This document shows, piece by piece, positions 28,749-37,056 of a stretch of DNA of 64,000 nt (positions are counted from its first letter, which is position 1; the number at the start of each line of letters is the position of its first letter). Origin of the DNA: Zunongwangia sp. HGR-M22 (GTDB taxonomy: Bacteria > Bacteroidota > Bacteroidia > Flavobacteriales > Flavobacteriaceae); the NCBI RefSeq assembly GCF_027594425.1, contig NZ_CP115159.1, positions 3,309,001 to 3,373,000 on the forward strand, in the 5' to 3' direction. The notes below the pieces were generated by a model, which saw only the letters and a program-made list of their open reading frames with translations, had not been told where the DNA came from and ran no database searches. Made by a program: the position numbers and the translations under genes.

Positions 28749-28822
28749 GGAGATGAGAAATATGTATAACAGGTTAAGCATTTTGTCTGGAATCCACGCA
28801 GGTTCGAATCCTGCCCTCTCCA
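28749..28822 (+). ncRNA. tRNA-like sequence with intact T-arm and acceptor stem but no clear anticodon arm
   Basis: The 3' half is tRNA-perfect: T-stem GCAGG/CCTGC around loop TTCGAAT, then acceptor strand CCTCTCC with discriminator A. The 5' strand GGAGATG at 28749-28755 pairs with it at 6 of 7 positions, and total length is 74 nt as for a tRNA. No proper D-arm or 5-bp anticodon stem can be drawn. It may be a decayed tRNA, an att-type relic, or a tRNA-like domain of a longer RNA. No CCA is encoded. Confidence 0.5.
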
Positions 28823-29040
28823 CACCGAGGAGGCAAGTGAAAACTTGACTTCAAACCGACCGGCAGTCATAGGCTGATAATAAATGCCGGTCGGAATTAT
28901 TAAAGAGGCTTTTTTGCCCTACACCAAATGCCGCCGGGAAGGTTGACTCCTAATCCCGGCCTGCATTTGGATTAATTTTTTAAAACCTGAAAATGTTGGG
29001 GTGGGCTATCTCACCCTAATTTTAAACTAAAGCGTTATGT
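28823..29040 (+). ncRNA. Run of stable hairpins upstream of the replication-type gene
   Basis: Four hairpins follow each other. 28834-28847 is CAAGT-GAAA-ACTTG with a GNRA tetraloop. 28856-28894 has a perfect 10-bp stem CCGACCGGCA/TGCCGGTCGG with a 19-nt loop. 28924-28970 has a 15-bp stem with a small internal loop. 28999-29016 is GGGTG/CACCC. There is no supported coding frame. The G+C content is far above the surrounding AT-rich DNA, which argues for selected RNA structure, either a non-coding RNA or a leader controlling the next gene at 29042. Confidence 0.55.
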
Positions 29041-29041
29041 T

Positions 29042-30736
29042 ATGAGCACACCTAAATCGATAGGAAATTTACTTAACAACAATGTGCTAAAGCTGAATGG
29101 CCTTTTAAATACTAAAAAGCCTGAAATCGTACAATCTGAAAAAACAGAAGCTAATAAGTACATTCACCCTATTCTTACCAAAGAAAACATTCGTAATTCA
29201 ATTGCTCTTTATTCCAGGTATATCGAAAAATACAATGCTAGAGTCCGCAATACTAATCTCCAGGTAAAACAATACAATAGCCAGGTGATTAGCCATAGGC
29301 GCAAGGCCTTTATTTCTTTTGAACAAAAACTAAAAGAGGGGATCTGGAAAGAACAGCACAAGTCATTATCTCCTGAAGCCTACAATAAAGCGGTTGAAAG
29401 CTATAACCTTGAACACGGCCCACAAATTAGAAAAGTAAAATTACTGCAGGAAGTACGCCCAGAAAGCAAGCAATATTTTGTGGCTTTTCTACATCAATAC
29501 AATATGCAATTATTCAATCGCAAAAAGTTGCGATGCGATCTACAAGTTCATGTGCCGGGAGAATTACCAAAGCTAGAACTTTATCCCAATAAAATAATCG
29601 ATGCAGAACGTGACGGCGCTAAGAACTTACCGGTTACCGTAGAGACTATAAGAGCCCACAGAGAACGATTAGAAGAAGCCGGGGTTCTTACCGGTTATGA
29701 ATATCACGGCTCAACCAGGCCGCTTAAAATCGCTTTTTGCGAGGAAGTTTTGAGCCTTACCGACAATGGTTTGCCAAAATCTGCCGAAAATGAAAATCAG
29801 GCTCTTATACAGATACAAACGAAGAAAGTTCACCATAACAATGTATCTAGTAGAATACAGTCTTTAGAAGAGACTAAGTATAGGGAAGAAGGTGCTGCCG
29901 CTAACGCGCCAGCGCAAAAAGATTGTACTAAAAAATCTACTGGAACACCGAGAAGGCAAGGTGGAAAAAATTTCAACGCCGGCGACGATCAAGCCGGAAA
30001 TCCACAAAAAAAATTCACCGCCGCGCTCGAAAAAAATGAACTCTCGGCCGTTTTGACTTCCTCCCTACTCGACAAAATTGAACTGGCACAAGATCTGTCC
30101 GCAGGAAATTACAAAAAATATAAACCGCTGGCCGCGAAAATCGCTAAACAAGAAGCGTACTACGGTGCAATGCATCCAGAGGATTTTAAGGAATTGGCCA
30201 TTCAGGATATTTTTAAATATGCTGCGATTTTGTTCTCGAGCTTAGAGGTGCATCCAGGAAGTTGGGTGAATGCTTACAAGATCTGGATAAAGGAAAAATT
30301 TCAAAACTTCAATGGCCAGACCTTAAGCAAACCGAACATGTTTAGCCAATGGCAAAAAGCGATTGAAGTGTTACGCCAGGTTAAAAAATACAGCCAAAAT
30401 CACAAAGAATGGCAACCCCTATACCCTAGCCGATATTTTGATCCGGCATTTACGTACAAGGAAAACAACAGCTTCGAATATGCGTATCGATTCTTTAAAC
30501 TGGACCAGGAAAAAGTAGACAGCTACCAAAAACGTAGAATCCAAGCAGAGAAAAGTCTTAGATATAAAACCGATACCGAAAAAGCACGAGAACAGATCCG
30601 GAAATTTATAAATGGTCGTATTGAACTGCAGCTTGTTTACGATTACGTAAAATACAATTGCAATCGTGAAGTGTACAGAAACATCAATGCGCTGATAAAA
30701 ACCGAACTGGAGAACATGCAAAAATATTTCGCATAA
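29042..30736 (+). CDS. Putative phage replication protein
   Basis: A 564-aa largely helical, basic protein. Residues about 195-245 hold a winged-helix-like segment (LPVTVETIRAHRERLEEAGVLTGYEYHGSTRPLKIAFCEEVLSLTDNG), as in replication initiators that read DNA in Bacteroidetes phages. A low-complexity linker (residues about 280-345) separates it from a second helical domain. No polymerase, helicase or primase motif is visible. It is the only large early gene, so a role in starting replication is likely but unproven. Confidence 0.5.
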   Translation: MSTPKSIGNLLNNNVLKLNGLLNTKKPEIVQSEKTEANKYIHPILTKENIRNSIALYSRYIEKYNARVRNTNLQVKQYNSQVISHRRKAFISFEQKLKEGIWKEQHKSLSPEAYNKAVESYNLEHGPQIRKVKLLQEVRPESKQYFVAFLHQYNMQLFNRKKLRCDLQVHVPGELPKLELYPNKIIDAERDGAKNLPVTVETIRAHRERLEEAGVLTGYEYHGSTRPLKIAFCEEVLSLTDNGLPKSAENENQALIQIQTKKVHHNNVSSRIQSLEETKYREEGAAANAPAQKDCTKKSTGTPRRQGGKNFNAGDDQAGNPQKKFTAALEKNELSAVLTSSLLDKIELAQDLSAGNYKKYKPLAAKIAKQEAYYGAMHPEDFKELAIQDIFKYAAILFSSLEVHPGSWVNAYKIWIKEKFQNFNGQTLSKPNMFSQWQKAIEVLRQVKKYSQNHKEWQPLYPSRYFDPAFTYKENNSFEYAYRFFKLDQEKVDSYQKRRIQAEKSLRYKTDTEKAREQIRKFINGRIELQLVYDYVKYNCNREVYRNINALIKTELENMQKYFA

Positions 30737-30751
30737 ATAATAACGCTTAAA

Positions 30752-30958
30752 ATGAATAATGAAATGAAACATTTACTGAACCTGGTACAGGAAAATTCTA
30801 AGAAGACGGGAAACTTCAGCGGAATTTCTGAAGTACGCCTAGCGCATACCGCCAAAATTCCATTTAATCAAACTCGCCAAATTTTAACTAGGTTGGTTGA
30901 AGACAAAAAAGTATTAATCACTGAAGGAATTAACCATAAACTTGTATTCGCGATATGA
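30752..30958 (+). CDS. Small winged-helix protein
   Basis: A 68-aa protein consisting of one compact winged-helix-like fold: LLNLVQENSKKTGNFSGISEVRLAHTAKIPFNQTRQILTRLVEDKKVLITEGINHKLVF. The recognition helix is probably NQTRQILTRLVE. It overlaps the next gene by 4 nt (ATGA), so translation is coupled. Probably a phage regulator. Confidence 0.6.
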   Translation: MNNEMKHLLNLVQENSKKTGNFSGISEVRLAHTAKIPFNQTRQILTRLVEDKKVLITEGINHKLVFAI

Positions 30959-31260
30959 AAACTGCAGTAAAAGAAAGCATTAAATGCCGCTGTGGCGCAG
31001 CCAATAAAACTTATTGTAAACGCTGCAGTAAAGTACGAATGGTTATTTGCTTAAAGAATGGCCATGAGAATCTAAAACTGAATGGAAACAACCCAGTTTG
31101 GTATTCTTTCCTGAAGTTTAATAATTACCAGGATGTTTATAAAATTGCTGAAGCCATGCAGAATAGAGTGATGCAGCATCCTATCCAACAAGCTACGCAA
31201 GTGCTATTATTTTACATTAATGGCCAACGCACCCACCACTTTAAAAAAGTAATATTATGA
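30955..31260 (+). CDS. Small zinc-ribbon-like phage protein
   Basis: A 101-aa protein with CRCGAANKTYCKRC near residues 11-24 (two Cys-x-Cys / Cys-x2-Cys pairs) that can bind zinc, followed by a helical region. It overlaps both neighbours by 4 nt, so it is part of a tightly coupled small-gene operon. Function unknown. Confidence 0.55.
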   Translation: MKTAVKESIKCRCGAANKTYCKRCSKVRMVICLKNGHENLKLNGNNPVWYSFLKFNNYQDVYKIAEAMQNRVMQHPIQQATQVLLFYINGQRTHHFKKVIL

Positions 31261-31649
31261 TCATTACCAGCCAGATCCCCATAAAGAATTTAAGCCAGGA
31301 TGATCTAAAAGTGATGAATGAAGCTGCGCAATTTTATAATAATATATTAGAGCATCTGTGCCATACTAATAATAAAAGTCAGCATCACATCCACCACTCC
31401 ATCTTATATGGCTATCGTAGGATGATCGCCCAGCGATTTACCCGCAGGAATATCCCTATGCGAAATACGTTAAACCTGGAAGTTTACCAGGCTTTTGTTG
31501 CATTTGATTCATTAATCTATTTCCAGGATAAAACAGACAATCAACTGAAGAAAGTTAAAGCAAATAAAATAGCGAATGAGATCTTCCGGGAACTTCCCCA
31601 GGCAGAAGATATTCATTCGCTTAGTATTAATTCGCAAATGATTAAATAA
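31257..31649 (+). CDS. Hypothetical early phage protein
   Basis: A 130-aa helical protein with a histidine-rich patch (HTNNKSQHHIHHSILYGYRR). It overlaps the preceding gene by 4 nt. No domain was recognised. It is the last gene of the small early operon. Confidence 0.55.
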   Translation: MIITSQIPIKNLSQDDLKVMNEAAQFYNNILEHLCHTNNKSQHHIHHSILYGYRRMIAQRFTRRNIPMRNTLNLEVYQAFVAFDSLIYFQDKTDNQLKKVKANKIANEIFRELPQAEDIHSLSINSQMIK

Positions 31650-31720
31650 TACTTTTGATATGTGAATCTTATTTAACAATATTGAAAAAAAAGCAATCAT
31701 ATATTAAAAATTTAAATCTA

Positions 31721-32224
31721 ATGAATTCTGAACTATATGGATTTATAGGGACATTAGTTGGAACTATTGTCGGAGCCTCTTCAAGTATTTTTGCTACCCT
31801 AATCACGAATAAAGGTAACTCTAGGAATCAAAGAAGAATTGAAAATTTTAAAAATAATCTAATCGTAAAAGAACTACAAAGAGAAAATTGCATGCAAGCC
31901 CAAGAAACAATGCTAAACCTGCTTCGATTCACATCTTTACACCTATTAGATATTATAAATGCAGAAAAAAACAGTAATAGTCCTGTCTCGTTCGATGAAA
32001 AAGTGAATGAAAAATGTAGTGAAAATATAAGAAAATTGAATTTAATAACTCAAAGATTTTCTAATAGAAAATTAGCAGATCAGATTATAGAATTCAGATC
32101 GTTATGCAGTGAATTCATTATGATCGATGACAAAACGCAAGGTTTCAACCTAATGTCAGAAGTTAAAAACAAATACGAAATTGCTTTTGATAAAATAGGA
32201 GAAGAATTAAGAAAAAACTATTGA
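31721..32224 (+). CDS. Single-pass membrane protein
   Basis: The ATG at 31721 gives a 167-aa protein with one N-terminal transmembrane helix (FIGTLVGTIVGASSSIFATLI) and a long helical cytoplasmic tail. An upstream in-frame start at 31655 would put a hydrophilic stretch first and is less likely. It begins the accessory block that continues with TcmP. The layout (one membrane segment with a coiled tail) is common among abortive-infection and exclusion proteins, but no family is recognised. Confidence 0.55.
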   Translation: MNSELYGFIGTLVGTIVGASSSIFATLITNKGNSRNQRRIENFKNNLIVKELQRENCMQAQETMLNLLRFTSLHLLDIINAEKNSNSPVSFDEKVNEKCSENIRKLNLITQRFSNRKLADQIIEFRSLCSEFIMIDDKTQGFNLMSEVKNKYEIAFDKIGEELRKNY

Positions 32225-32308
32225 TTTCATTGAAATATAATTCCATGATATTTTAAAATTTAACTTTTAAGGATAAAATTTTATATTTATAAGAATTAAT
32301 ATTTTAAA

Positions 32309-33436
32309 ATGGCATCAAAAGATCTCTTTAAAACTCCATTCACTGATGAAACAATTACTAAATTAGAAATATTTGAAAGCTATTTAAAGGAGTGGCTACC
32401 TGTTTGGATCAAATCTCAAAAGAGTAAAAACATCTACATATATGATTTTTTTTCTGGGATTGGTTATGACTGTGATGGAATTCCAGGGAGTCCATTAAGA
32501 ATATTGAATATACTAGTGGACTTTCAACACATGATACTATTAGAGAAGAAAAAAATTTTTGTACTCTTTAATGAATACAAAAAAAAATATCATGATCAAT
32601 TAGTAATTAATATTTCTGACTTCTTAGAGCAAAATAAGAAACTGAATTATTTCTTAGAATATAAGATCGAGAATGAAAGTTTTGAAGAATTATATCCTAA
32701 AAAACGAAAAGAACTTCTCAATGGTCCGAATCTAATATTTTTAGATCAGAATGGGATGAAACAATTTAACGATCATAATTTTAAAGACTTTTTAAAATTT
32801 AAAAAAACCGATTTTCTAGTTTTTATAAGTTCATCGCATATAAAAAGATTCGGACATACCAGCGAATTCTCAAGTTATCTAAATATAAAAAAGGAAATAA
32901 TTGAAAAAACGGAATACAATAAAATACATGAGACCATAATTGATTATTACAGAAGTCTAATTCCAAAAGAAAGTACACTAAAGCTTTTCCCTTTTAGTTT
33001 AAAAAAAAATCAAAATATACATGGTCTAATATTTGGGGCAAAACATTTGCTAGCAGTCGATAAATTTTTGAATATTGCATGGAAAAAAGACAAAATTGGG
33101 GGAATTGCAAATTTTGATATAAATGAAGAAATTGTTGAAGAGAATAATCAAATAAGTCTTTTTCCAGAACCTAGAAAGAAAACAAAAACAGAAAAATTCC
33201 AAGAAGAATTGAAAGCATTTTTATTAACGGGTTCTGAGAAAAATAATATCGAAACTTATATTTTCACTCTTCAAAAAGGTTTTACTCATCACCATGCTAT
33301 AGAGGTTTTAAGAAAATTAAGGAAAACAGAAATTGACTTCAAAGGCCAACCAAAATTAAATTATAAAAACTATCGTGATTTCAATAAAAATAATAATTCC
33401 TATATCCCTTTAACCTATAAAAGAATAAAGAAATGA
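32309..33436 (+). CDS. tcmP: Three-Cys-motif partner protein TcmP
   Basis: A 375-aa protein with the family N-terminus FKTPFTDETITKLEIFESYLKEWLPVWI and a methyltransferase-like motif I in IYIYDFFSGIGYDCDGIPGSPLRIL (residues about 42-66). TcmP is known as the regular neighbour of the DUF5131/Gp37-Gp68 three-Cys protein; here the genes overlap by 4 nt (ATGA), which indicates coupled translation and a complex or sequential action. The molecular reaction is not known to me. It belongs to the accessory block between early and late phage genes. Confidence 0.82.
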   Translation: MASKDLFKTPFTDETITKLEIFESYLKEWLPVWIKSQKSKNIYIYDFFSGIGYDCDGIPGSPLRILNILVDFQHMILLEKKKIFVLFNEYKKKYHDQLVINISDFLEQNKKLNYFLEYKIENESFEELYPKKRKELLNGPNLIFLDQNGMKQFNDHNFKDFLKFKKTDFLVFISSSHIKRFGHTSEFSSYLNIKKEIIEKTEYNKIHETIIDYYRSLIPKESTLKLFPFSLKKNQNIHGLIFGAKHLLAVDKFLNIAWKKDKIGGIANFDINEEIVEENNQISLFPEPRKKTKTEKFQEELKAFLLTGSEKNNIETYIFTLQKGFTHHHAIEVLRKLRKTEIDFKGQPKLNYKNYRDFNKNNNSYIPLTYKRIKK

Positions 33437-34170
33437 AAACTTCGAAGATAGAATGGACAGAGGCTACTTGGAATCCAATGACTGGATGCAACAAGGTTAC
33501 AGCAGGATGTAAAAACTGTTATGCAGAAACTATGGCGAAAAGATTGAAAGCTATGGGCACTCCTGGGTATGAAAATGGTTTCCAATTCTCCATAATGCCT
33601 TCAAGACTAAATTTACCTTTAAATGTAAAAAAGCCTACCAGGTTTTTTGTTAATTCAATGAGTGACCTTTTTCATGAAAAAGCCCCTTTTGAGTACATAG
33701 ATAAGATCTTCGAAATCATGAAAAACACCCCGCGGCATCAGTATCAAATACTAACAAAGCGCGAAGATAGGATGTATGAATATTTTCAAACTCGAACTGC
33801 TAGTGAAAACGTATGGCTTGGAGTAACAGTGGAAAATAAAAAGACCAAGCATAGAATTGATAAATTAAGAAATATTGATGTAGGGATCCGTTTCTTATCA
33901 TTAGAACCACTTTTGGAGGATTTAGGAACATTAGATCTTTCTAATATTCATTGGGCAATTGTAGGTGGAGAATCCGGTCCTAAAGCTAGACCAATGGATC
34001 CGGAATGGGCAATTAATATTCAAGAACAATGTGATGAACAAAACGTTGCATTTTTCTTCAAACAATGGGGTACTTGGGGCGCAGACGGTAAGAAAAGAAG
34101 TAAAAAATCTAACGGCAGAATACTTCGCGGTAAAGAATGGAATGAATATCCTGCTAATTTAATCGCCTAA
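33433..34170 (+). CDS. DUF5131 (phage Gp37/Gp68) three-Cys protein
   Basis: A 245-aa protein with the family signature TWNPMTGCNKVTAGCKNCYAETMAKRL. Cys19, Cys26 and Cys29 (C-x6-C-x2-C) can bind an Fe-S cluster, recalling radical SAM enzymes. The later blocks FFVNSMSDLFHE, YQILTKR, LGVTVEN, RFLSLEPLLE and AIVGGESGPKARPM are all typical. It is paired with TcmP by a 4-nt overlap. The last 12 nt overlap the end of a convergent minus-strand gene. The substrate is unknown; a modification role in phage or host nucleic acid is only a guess. Confidence 0.88.
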   Translation: MKTSKIEWTEATWNPMTGCNKVTAGCKNCYAETMAKRLKAMGTPGYENGFQFSIMPSRLNLPLNVKKPTRFFVNSMSDLFHEKAPFEYIDKIFEIMKNTPRHQYQILTKREDRMYEYFQTRTASENVWLGVTVENKKTKHRIDKLRNIDVGIRFLSLEPLLEDLGTLDLSNIHWAIVGGESGPKARPMDPEWAINIQEQCDEQNVAFFFKQWGTWGADGKKRSKKSNGRILRGKEWNEYPANLIA

Positions 34171-34548
34171 TCTATCAAAACTAAACTCATCCCATTCCTT
34201 ACATTTATCAGATGTCACCTCAAAATTACGCATTAGGCCTCGAATAAAAACCGGGGAAATATCGAGATCTCTCATAAAAACTCTTATTCGTTCCTCAATA
34301 TGAGTTTTAACGGTTTTACGAAGCAAACTGCATCTCTCTTTTCGAATAAACTTATGGTCTAAATGATCAATTACTTCTATAAATAATAATAGTTCTGCAG
34401 AATTTGGCTTAGGTTGATTCCTCACATTTTGAATTTGCCCTGGTATCACGCCCCTACCCATAAAGAAGTAATCAAACTGTACTCCATAATGGTCATCTTC
34501 AATATGGCCATTTTCCGGTATATCTTGGCATTGGATAAATGGTTTCAT
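34159..34548 (-). CDS. Hypothetical protein, paralogue of its neighbour
   Basis: A 129-aa protein with the segment FDYFFMGRGVIPGQ near residue 25 and the helical block LLRKTVKTHIEERIRVFMRDLDISPVFI. Both align with the neighbour's FDYYFMATRFIEGT and VIQNRIISHFHRVRLSDIIPSVL. It overlaps that gene by 4 nt and the convergent three-Cys gene by 12 nt at its end. The pair looks like a tandem duplication. No known family. Confidence 0.55.
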   Translation of the reverse strand: MKPFIQCQDIPENGHIEDDHYGVQFDYFFMGRGVIPGQIQNVRNQPKPNSAELLLFIEVIDHLDHKFIRKERCSLLRKTVKTHIEERIRVFMRDLDISPVFIRGLMRNFEVTSDKCKEWDEFSFDRLGD

Positions 34549-34979
34549 AATTCAAATCGAATAAGGTGATTTTTCCTAATATAAATCTCATCGGTTCCAT
34601 CAATCCCAATACGATGACCACCCTTTAAGTTATTATGCTTTATGATATGATCTTCTTTTTTGATTTCAATCCTTTTTAAAACACTTGGTATGATATCAGA
34701 GAGACGTACTCTATGAAAATGAGAAATAATTCTATTTTGTATAACTTCCTTCCAAGTTCCGTAATGACCAAGGTGATGAGTTCGCAAGACATAAGGATTC
34801 TCTTTATCATCAATAATAATCGTCCAAATGGTTAATGATATTTCATCTGTACCTTCTATAAACCTAGTCGCCATAAAATAATAGTCAAAATCAATAAACT
34901 TAGTATCCTCAATAAACCTTTGATTTAAAGGATATCTATCTATAGTGTTACCACTAGTAGTTGATAAATTAAGCTTCAT
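34545..34979 (-). CDS. Hypothetical protein, first of a paralogous pair
   Basis: A 144-aa protein, rich in beta strands (FIDFDYYFMATRFIEGTDEISLTIWTIIIDD) with a C-terminal basic part (IYIRKNHLIRFEL). It translates upstream of its paralogue with a 4-nt overlap. The pair runs against the surrounding plus-strand genes, so it is regulated separately, perhaps expressed in the lysogen. Function unknown. Confidence 0.55.
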   Translation of the reverse strand: MKLNLSTTSGNTIDRYPLNQRFIEDTKFIDFDYYFMATRFIEGTDEISLTIWTIIIDDKENPYVLRTHHLGHYGTWKEVIQNRIISHFHRVRLSDIIPSVLKRIEIKKEDHIIKHNNLKGGHRIGIDGTDEIYIRKNHLIRFEL

Positions 34980-35185
34980 AATGGAATATTTCCTACAAAA
35001 TTAGGATTATTTCCAATACTAACAATTAAAGATTTTGGTTTATATTAGAGACGAAAACTAAAAAATATGAGCTACGAAACCTCATAAGGTGAATCAGTAG
35101 CCAATTTTTACAAACGAGATTTTAAAACGAATACTACCTTTATTTATGGAATCGGAAGGAGAACAAGGGAATTTATTTTAATTAA

Positions 35186-35917
35186 ATGGAATTATCGAAG
35201 AAAAATATACTTATAGGTACTATAGTAGTAATTATAATTTGGGCATTATCTGGTTTACTCATAGATCTTTTTACCTCTAAAAGAGGAACCTTTGGGGATA
35301 TGTTTGGAGCAATTAATGCATTATTTTCTGGTTTAGCATTATTTGGAATTATAGTTTCCATTATGATTCAACAAAACGAACTTAGACTCCAGAGGGAAGA
35401 ACTACAAGAAACCCGTAAAGAATTTGTAAGCAATAGAACAACCTCAATATTATTCAAACAAATTGAATACCTAAATACAAGAATAGAAAAATATAAATTT
35501 CTTAGTGATCCTTTTACTGATTTCCGCCCAGCCTCATTTTCAGAATTTCACTCTATAATAAGTGAATATAAAGAACGAGGTGAGAGCGAAATTGTCAATA
35601 ATTTAATTGATCACAATAAAAAGACTTTTATTAGTATTGTTGAATTAATCGTTAGATCTTATAAAAGTTTTGATAAATTTCTAGATTTCAACAACACGGA
35701 AAAAGAGGAACAAATTCAGCTACGCCAGTTTTTGAAAAATAATATAAACCCTGATACGCAAAAAATTCTATCAATAAGGATCAAGTTTTTACATGAAGAA
35801 TTGAATCAAATGAAAAATAATACTGATGCTAAAGATGATTTAATGATTCAATTTCTCAAAGATTTAATAAAATCTGAAGTTGATGATATTAATTACATCT
35901 TCAATTATGGCAAATAA
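35186..35917 (+). CDS. putAbiC-type membrane protein (putative phage abortive infection)
   Basis: A 243-aa protein with two N-terminal transmembrane helices (residues about 9-29 and 43-65; the loop reads LFTSKRGTFGDMFGAINALFSGLALFG) followed by a coiled coil (NELRLQREELQETRKEF) and a helical cytoplasmic domain. This arrangement and the GTFGDMFGAINALFSG block match proteins annotated as putative phage abortive infection (putAbiC). It is the last accessory gene before the late region. Sensing a superinfecting phage is inferred from family annotation, not shown. Confidence 0.75.
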   Translation: MELSKKNILIGTIVVIIIWALSGLLIDLFTSKRGTFGDMFGAINALFSGLALFGIIVSIMIQQNELRLQREELQETRKEFVSNRTTSILFKQIEYLNTRIEKYKFLSDPFTDFRPASFSEFHSIISEYKERGESEIVNNLIDHNKKTFISIVELIVRSYKSFDKFLDFNNTEKEEQIQLRQFLKNNINPDTQKILSIRIKFLHEELNQMKNNTDAKDDLMIQFLKDLIKSEVDDINYIFNYGK

Positions 35918-35926
35918 AGTGCTTAA

Positions 35927-35963
35927 TGTCCTTTTTTTAACATTGGATTAACTCCTATATTTG
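35927..35963 (+). promoter_or_regulatory. Phage late promoter 1 (TGTCC-T7 box, TATATTTG)
   Basis: The box TGTCCTTTTTTT starts at 35927 and a perfect -7 box TATATTTG starts 29 nt later at 35956. The first ATG downstream (35982) is +55 from the box. No TTTG -33 element is present at normal spacing. Confidence 0.7.
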
Positions 35964-35981
35964 GGAAAAGATCCTACATCT

Positions 35982-36500
35982 ATGTCCCAAAATTACTCTC
36001 AGTATTCCATCGTTCAAAAAATCCCGGTTGCCGATCATGTCTATAAGTACCTGCTAAAATTGTGTGGTAGCGATCATATAATAGCGGGTCGAAACACTTA
36101 CATTGGTAGTCTAGTCCTGTCCCTTCAAGGCCGCAATTATGATGTTCGCTTAACTCGACACAAATACACTAAAATCTTTAGAGTAGAGATCACGGAAACC
36201 TATTACGACAAAAATGGCCTTTTTATCACTCGTGAAAATGCCGAGCTCTTTAATGATCAAATAGACAAAAAGTTTAGAGACGAGCTTTATCGAATGATGC
36301 TTATGAATCGACACCTGGAGGAAAAGTTATTTTTAAAATCAATGCGTGCGTATTTGGAGTTCTATGATATTACAGAAGATGATATTAAAGCAGAGAGCCT
36401 TTACCGTGATTTTAAACGCAAAAAAGATGATCTTTTAGCCAATTTTAGCCTCAATACACCTGCCGGGACTAAATGTGAAGTTTCACAAATTGTCCCTTAA
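35982..36500 (+). CDS. First late-region phage protein, unknown
   Basis: About 172 aa from the ATG at 35982 (MSQNYSQYSIVQK); a TTG at 35961 lies within the promoter and is rejected. An alpha/beta N-terminal half (VLSLQGRNYDVRLTRHKYTKIFRVEITETYYDK) is followed by a helical, charged C-terminus. It opens the late transcription unit. No domain was recognised; structural or regulatory roles are both possible. Confidence 0.55.
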   Translation: MSQNYSQYSIVQKIPVADHVYKYLLKLCGSDHIIAGRNTYIGSLVLSLQGRNYDVRLTRHKYTKIFRVEITETYYDKNGLFITRENAELFNDQIDKKFRDELYRMMLMNRHLEEKLFLKSMRAYLEFYDITEDDIKAESLYRDFKRKKDDLLANFSLNTPAGTKCEVSQIVP

Positions 36501-36513
36501 TTTTTTCTCTCCA

Positions 36514-37056
36514 ATGATCCACAATCTTTGCAACATTTACGGCGACGAGAATTTCGATACTTTCTATAAAGCAATGATTATTGAAGCTTCACAGCTGCCA
36601 AAATTCAACCATCTTACTAAAGAACAGGAAGTTTTAACGCTTATCAATAATTTACCTCAGGAATTCCAGGCAATGACCATTGGTTTTTTACCGGAGCGCT
36701 TTAGCCTTGGTAACAGAACTAGAATAAGAAACGGTAGTCGAATGTATGAAACCGATTTTTCACTTCCCTTGGTTCCACAAGATGCGAATATTCAAAACTT
36801 GCTGGAGACTTATAATAATAAAGAGGTAGTGGTTTTAATTACCAGGCACACTCACTCCCATTTGTACGGTACCAGCGAACAGCCGCTTTTATTTACCTAC
36901 GAGGAACTTCATAATCCCGCACCTTCAGGACTTAAAGGTTATACATTAAATATGAATAATGAAAGCTATGGAGCTCCGCTATACTTTGCAGGAAATGAAG
37001 CAGAATTTCCCATTATTAACCGTGGCCTGGCTTTCCAATTAGCCGGAAGCCTGTAA
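36514..37056 (+). CDS. Hypothetical late phage protein
   Basis: About 180 aa from the ATG at 36514 (MIHNLCNIYGDENF), 13 nt after the preceding stop; an upstream in-frame ATG at 36475 overlaps the previous gene. Helical N-terminus, then a beta-rich half (VVVLITRHTHSHLYGTSEQPLLFTYEELHN). No family was recognised. It ends one base before the next late promoter. Confidence 0.55.
   Translation: MIHNLCNIYGDENFDTFYKAMIIEASQLPKFNHLTKEQEVLTLINNLPQEFQAMTIGFLPERFSLGNRTRIRNGSRMYETDFSLPLVPQDANIQNLLETYNNKEVVVLITRHTHSHLYGTSEQPLLFTYEELHNPAPSGLKGYTLNMNNESYGAPLYFAGNEAEFPIINRGLAFQLAGSL

Noticed and set aside
28749-28822. A functional phage tRNA gene
   Set aside because: The T-arm and acceptor stem are excellent, but neither a D-stem nor a 5-bp anticodon stem can be drawn, so no amino acid could be assigned.
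28622-28870. Minus-strand frame of 82 codons opposite the tRNA-like segment
   Set aside because: It reads WRGQDSNLR-type peptide, the well-known artefact of translating the complement of a tRNA T-arm, and overlaps a better plus-strand gene.
36491-36500. A TGTCCCTTAA before the gene at 36514 as another late promoter
   Set aside because: The T-run is interrupted, no -7 box is found 28-29 nt downstream, and the gene lies 13 nt after the previous stop within an operon.
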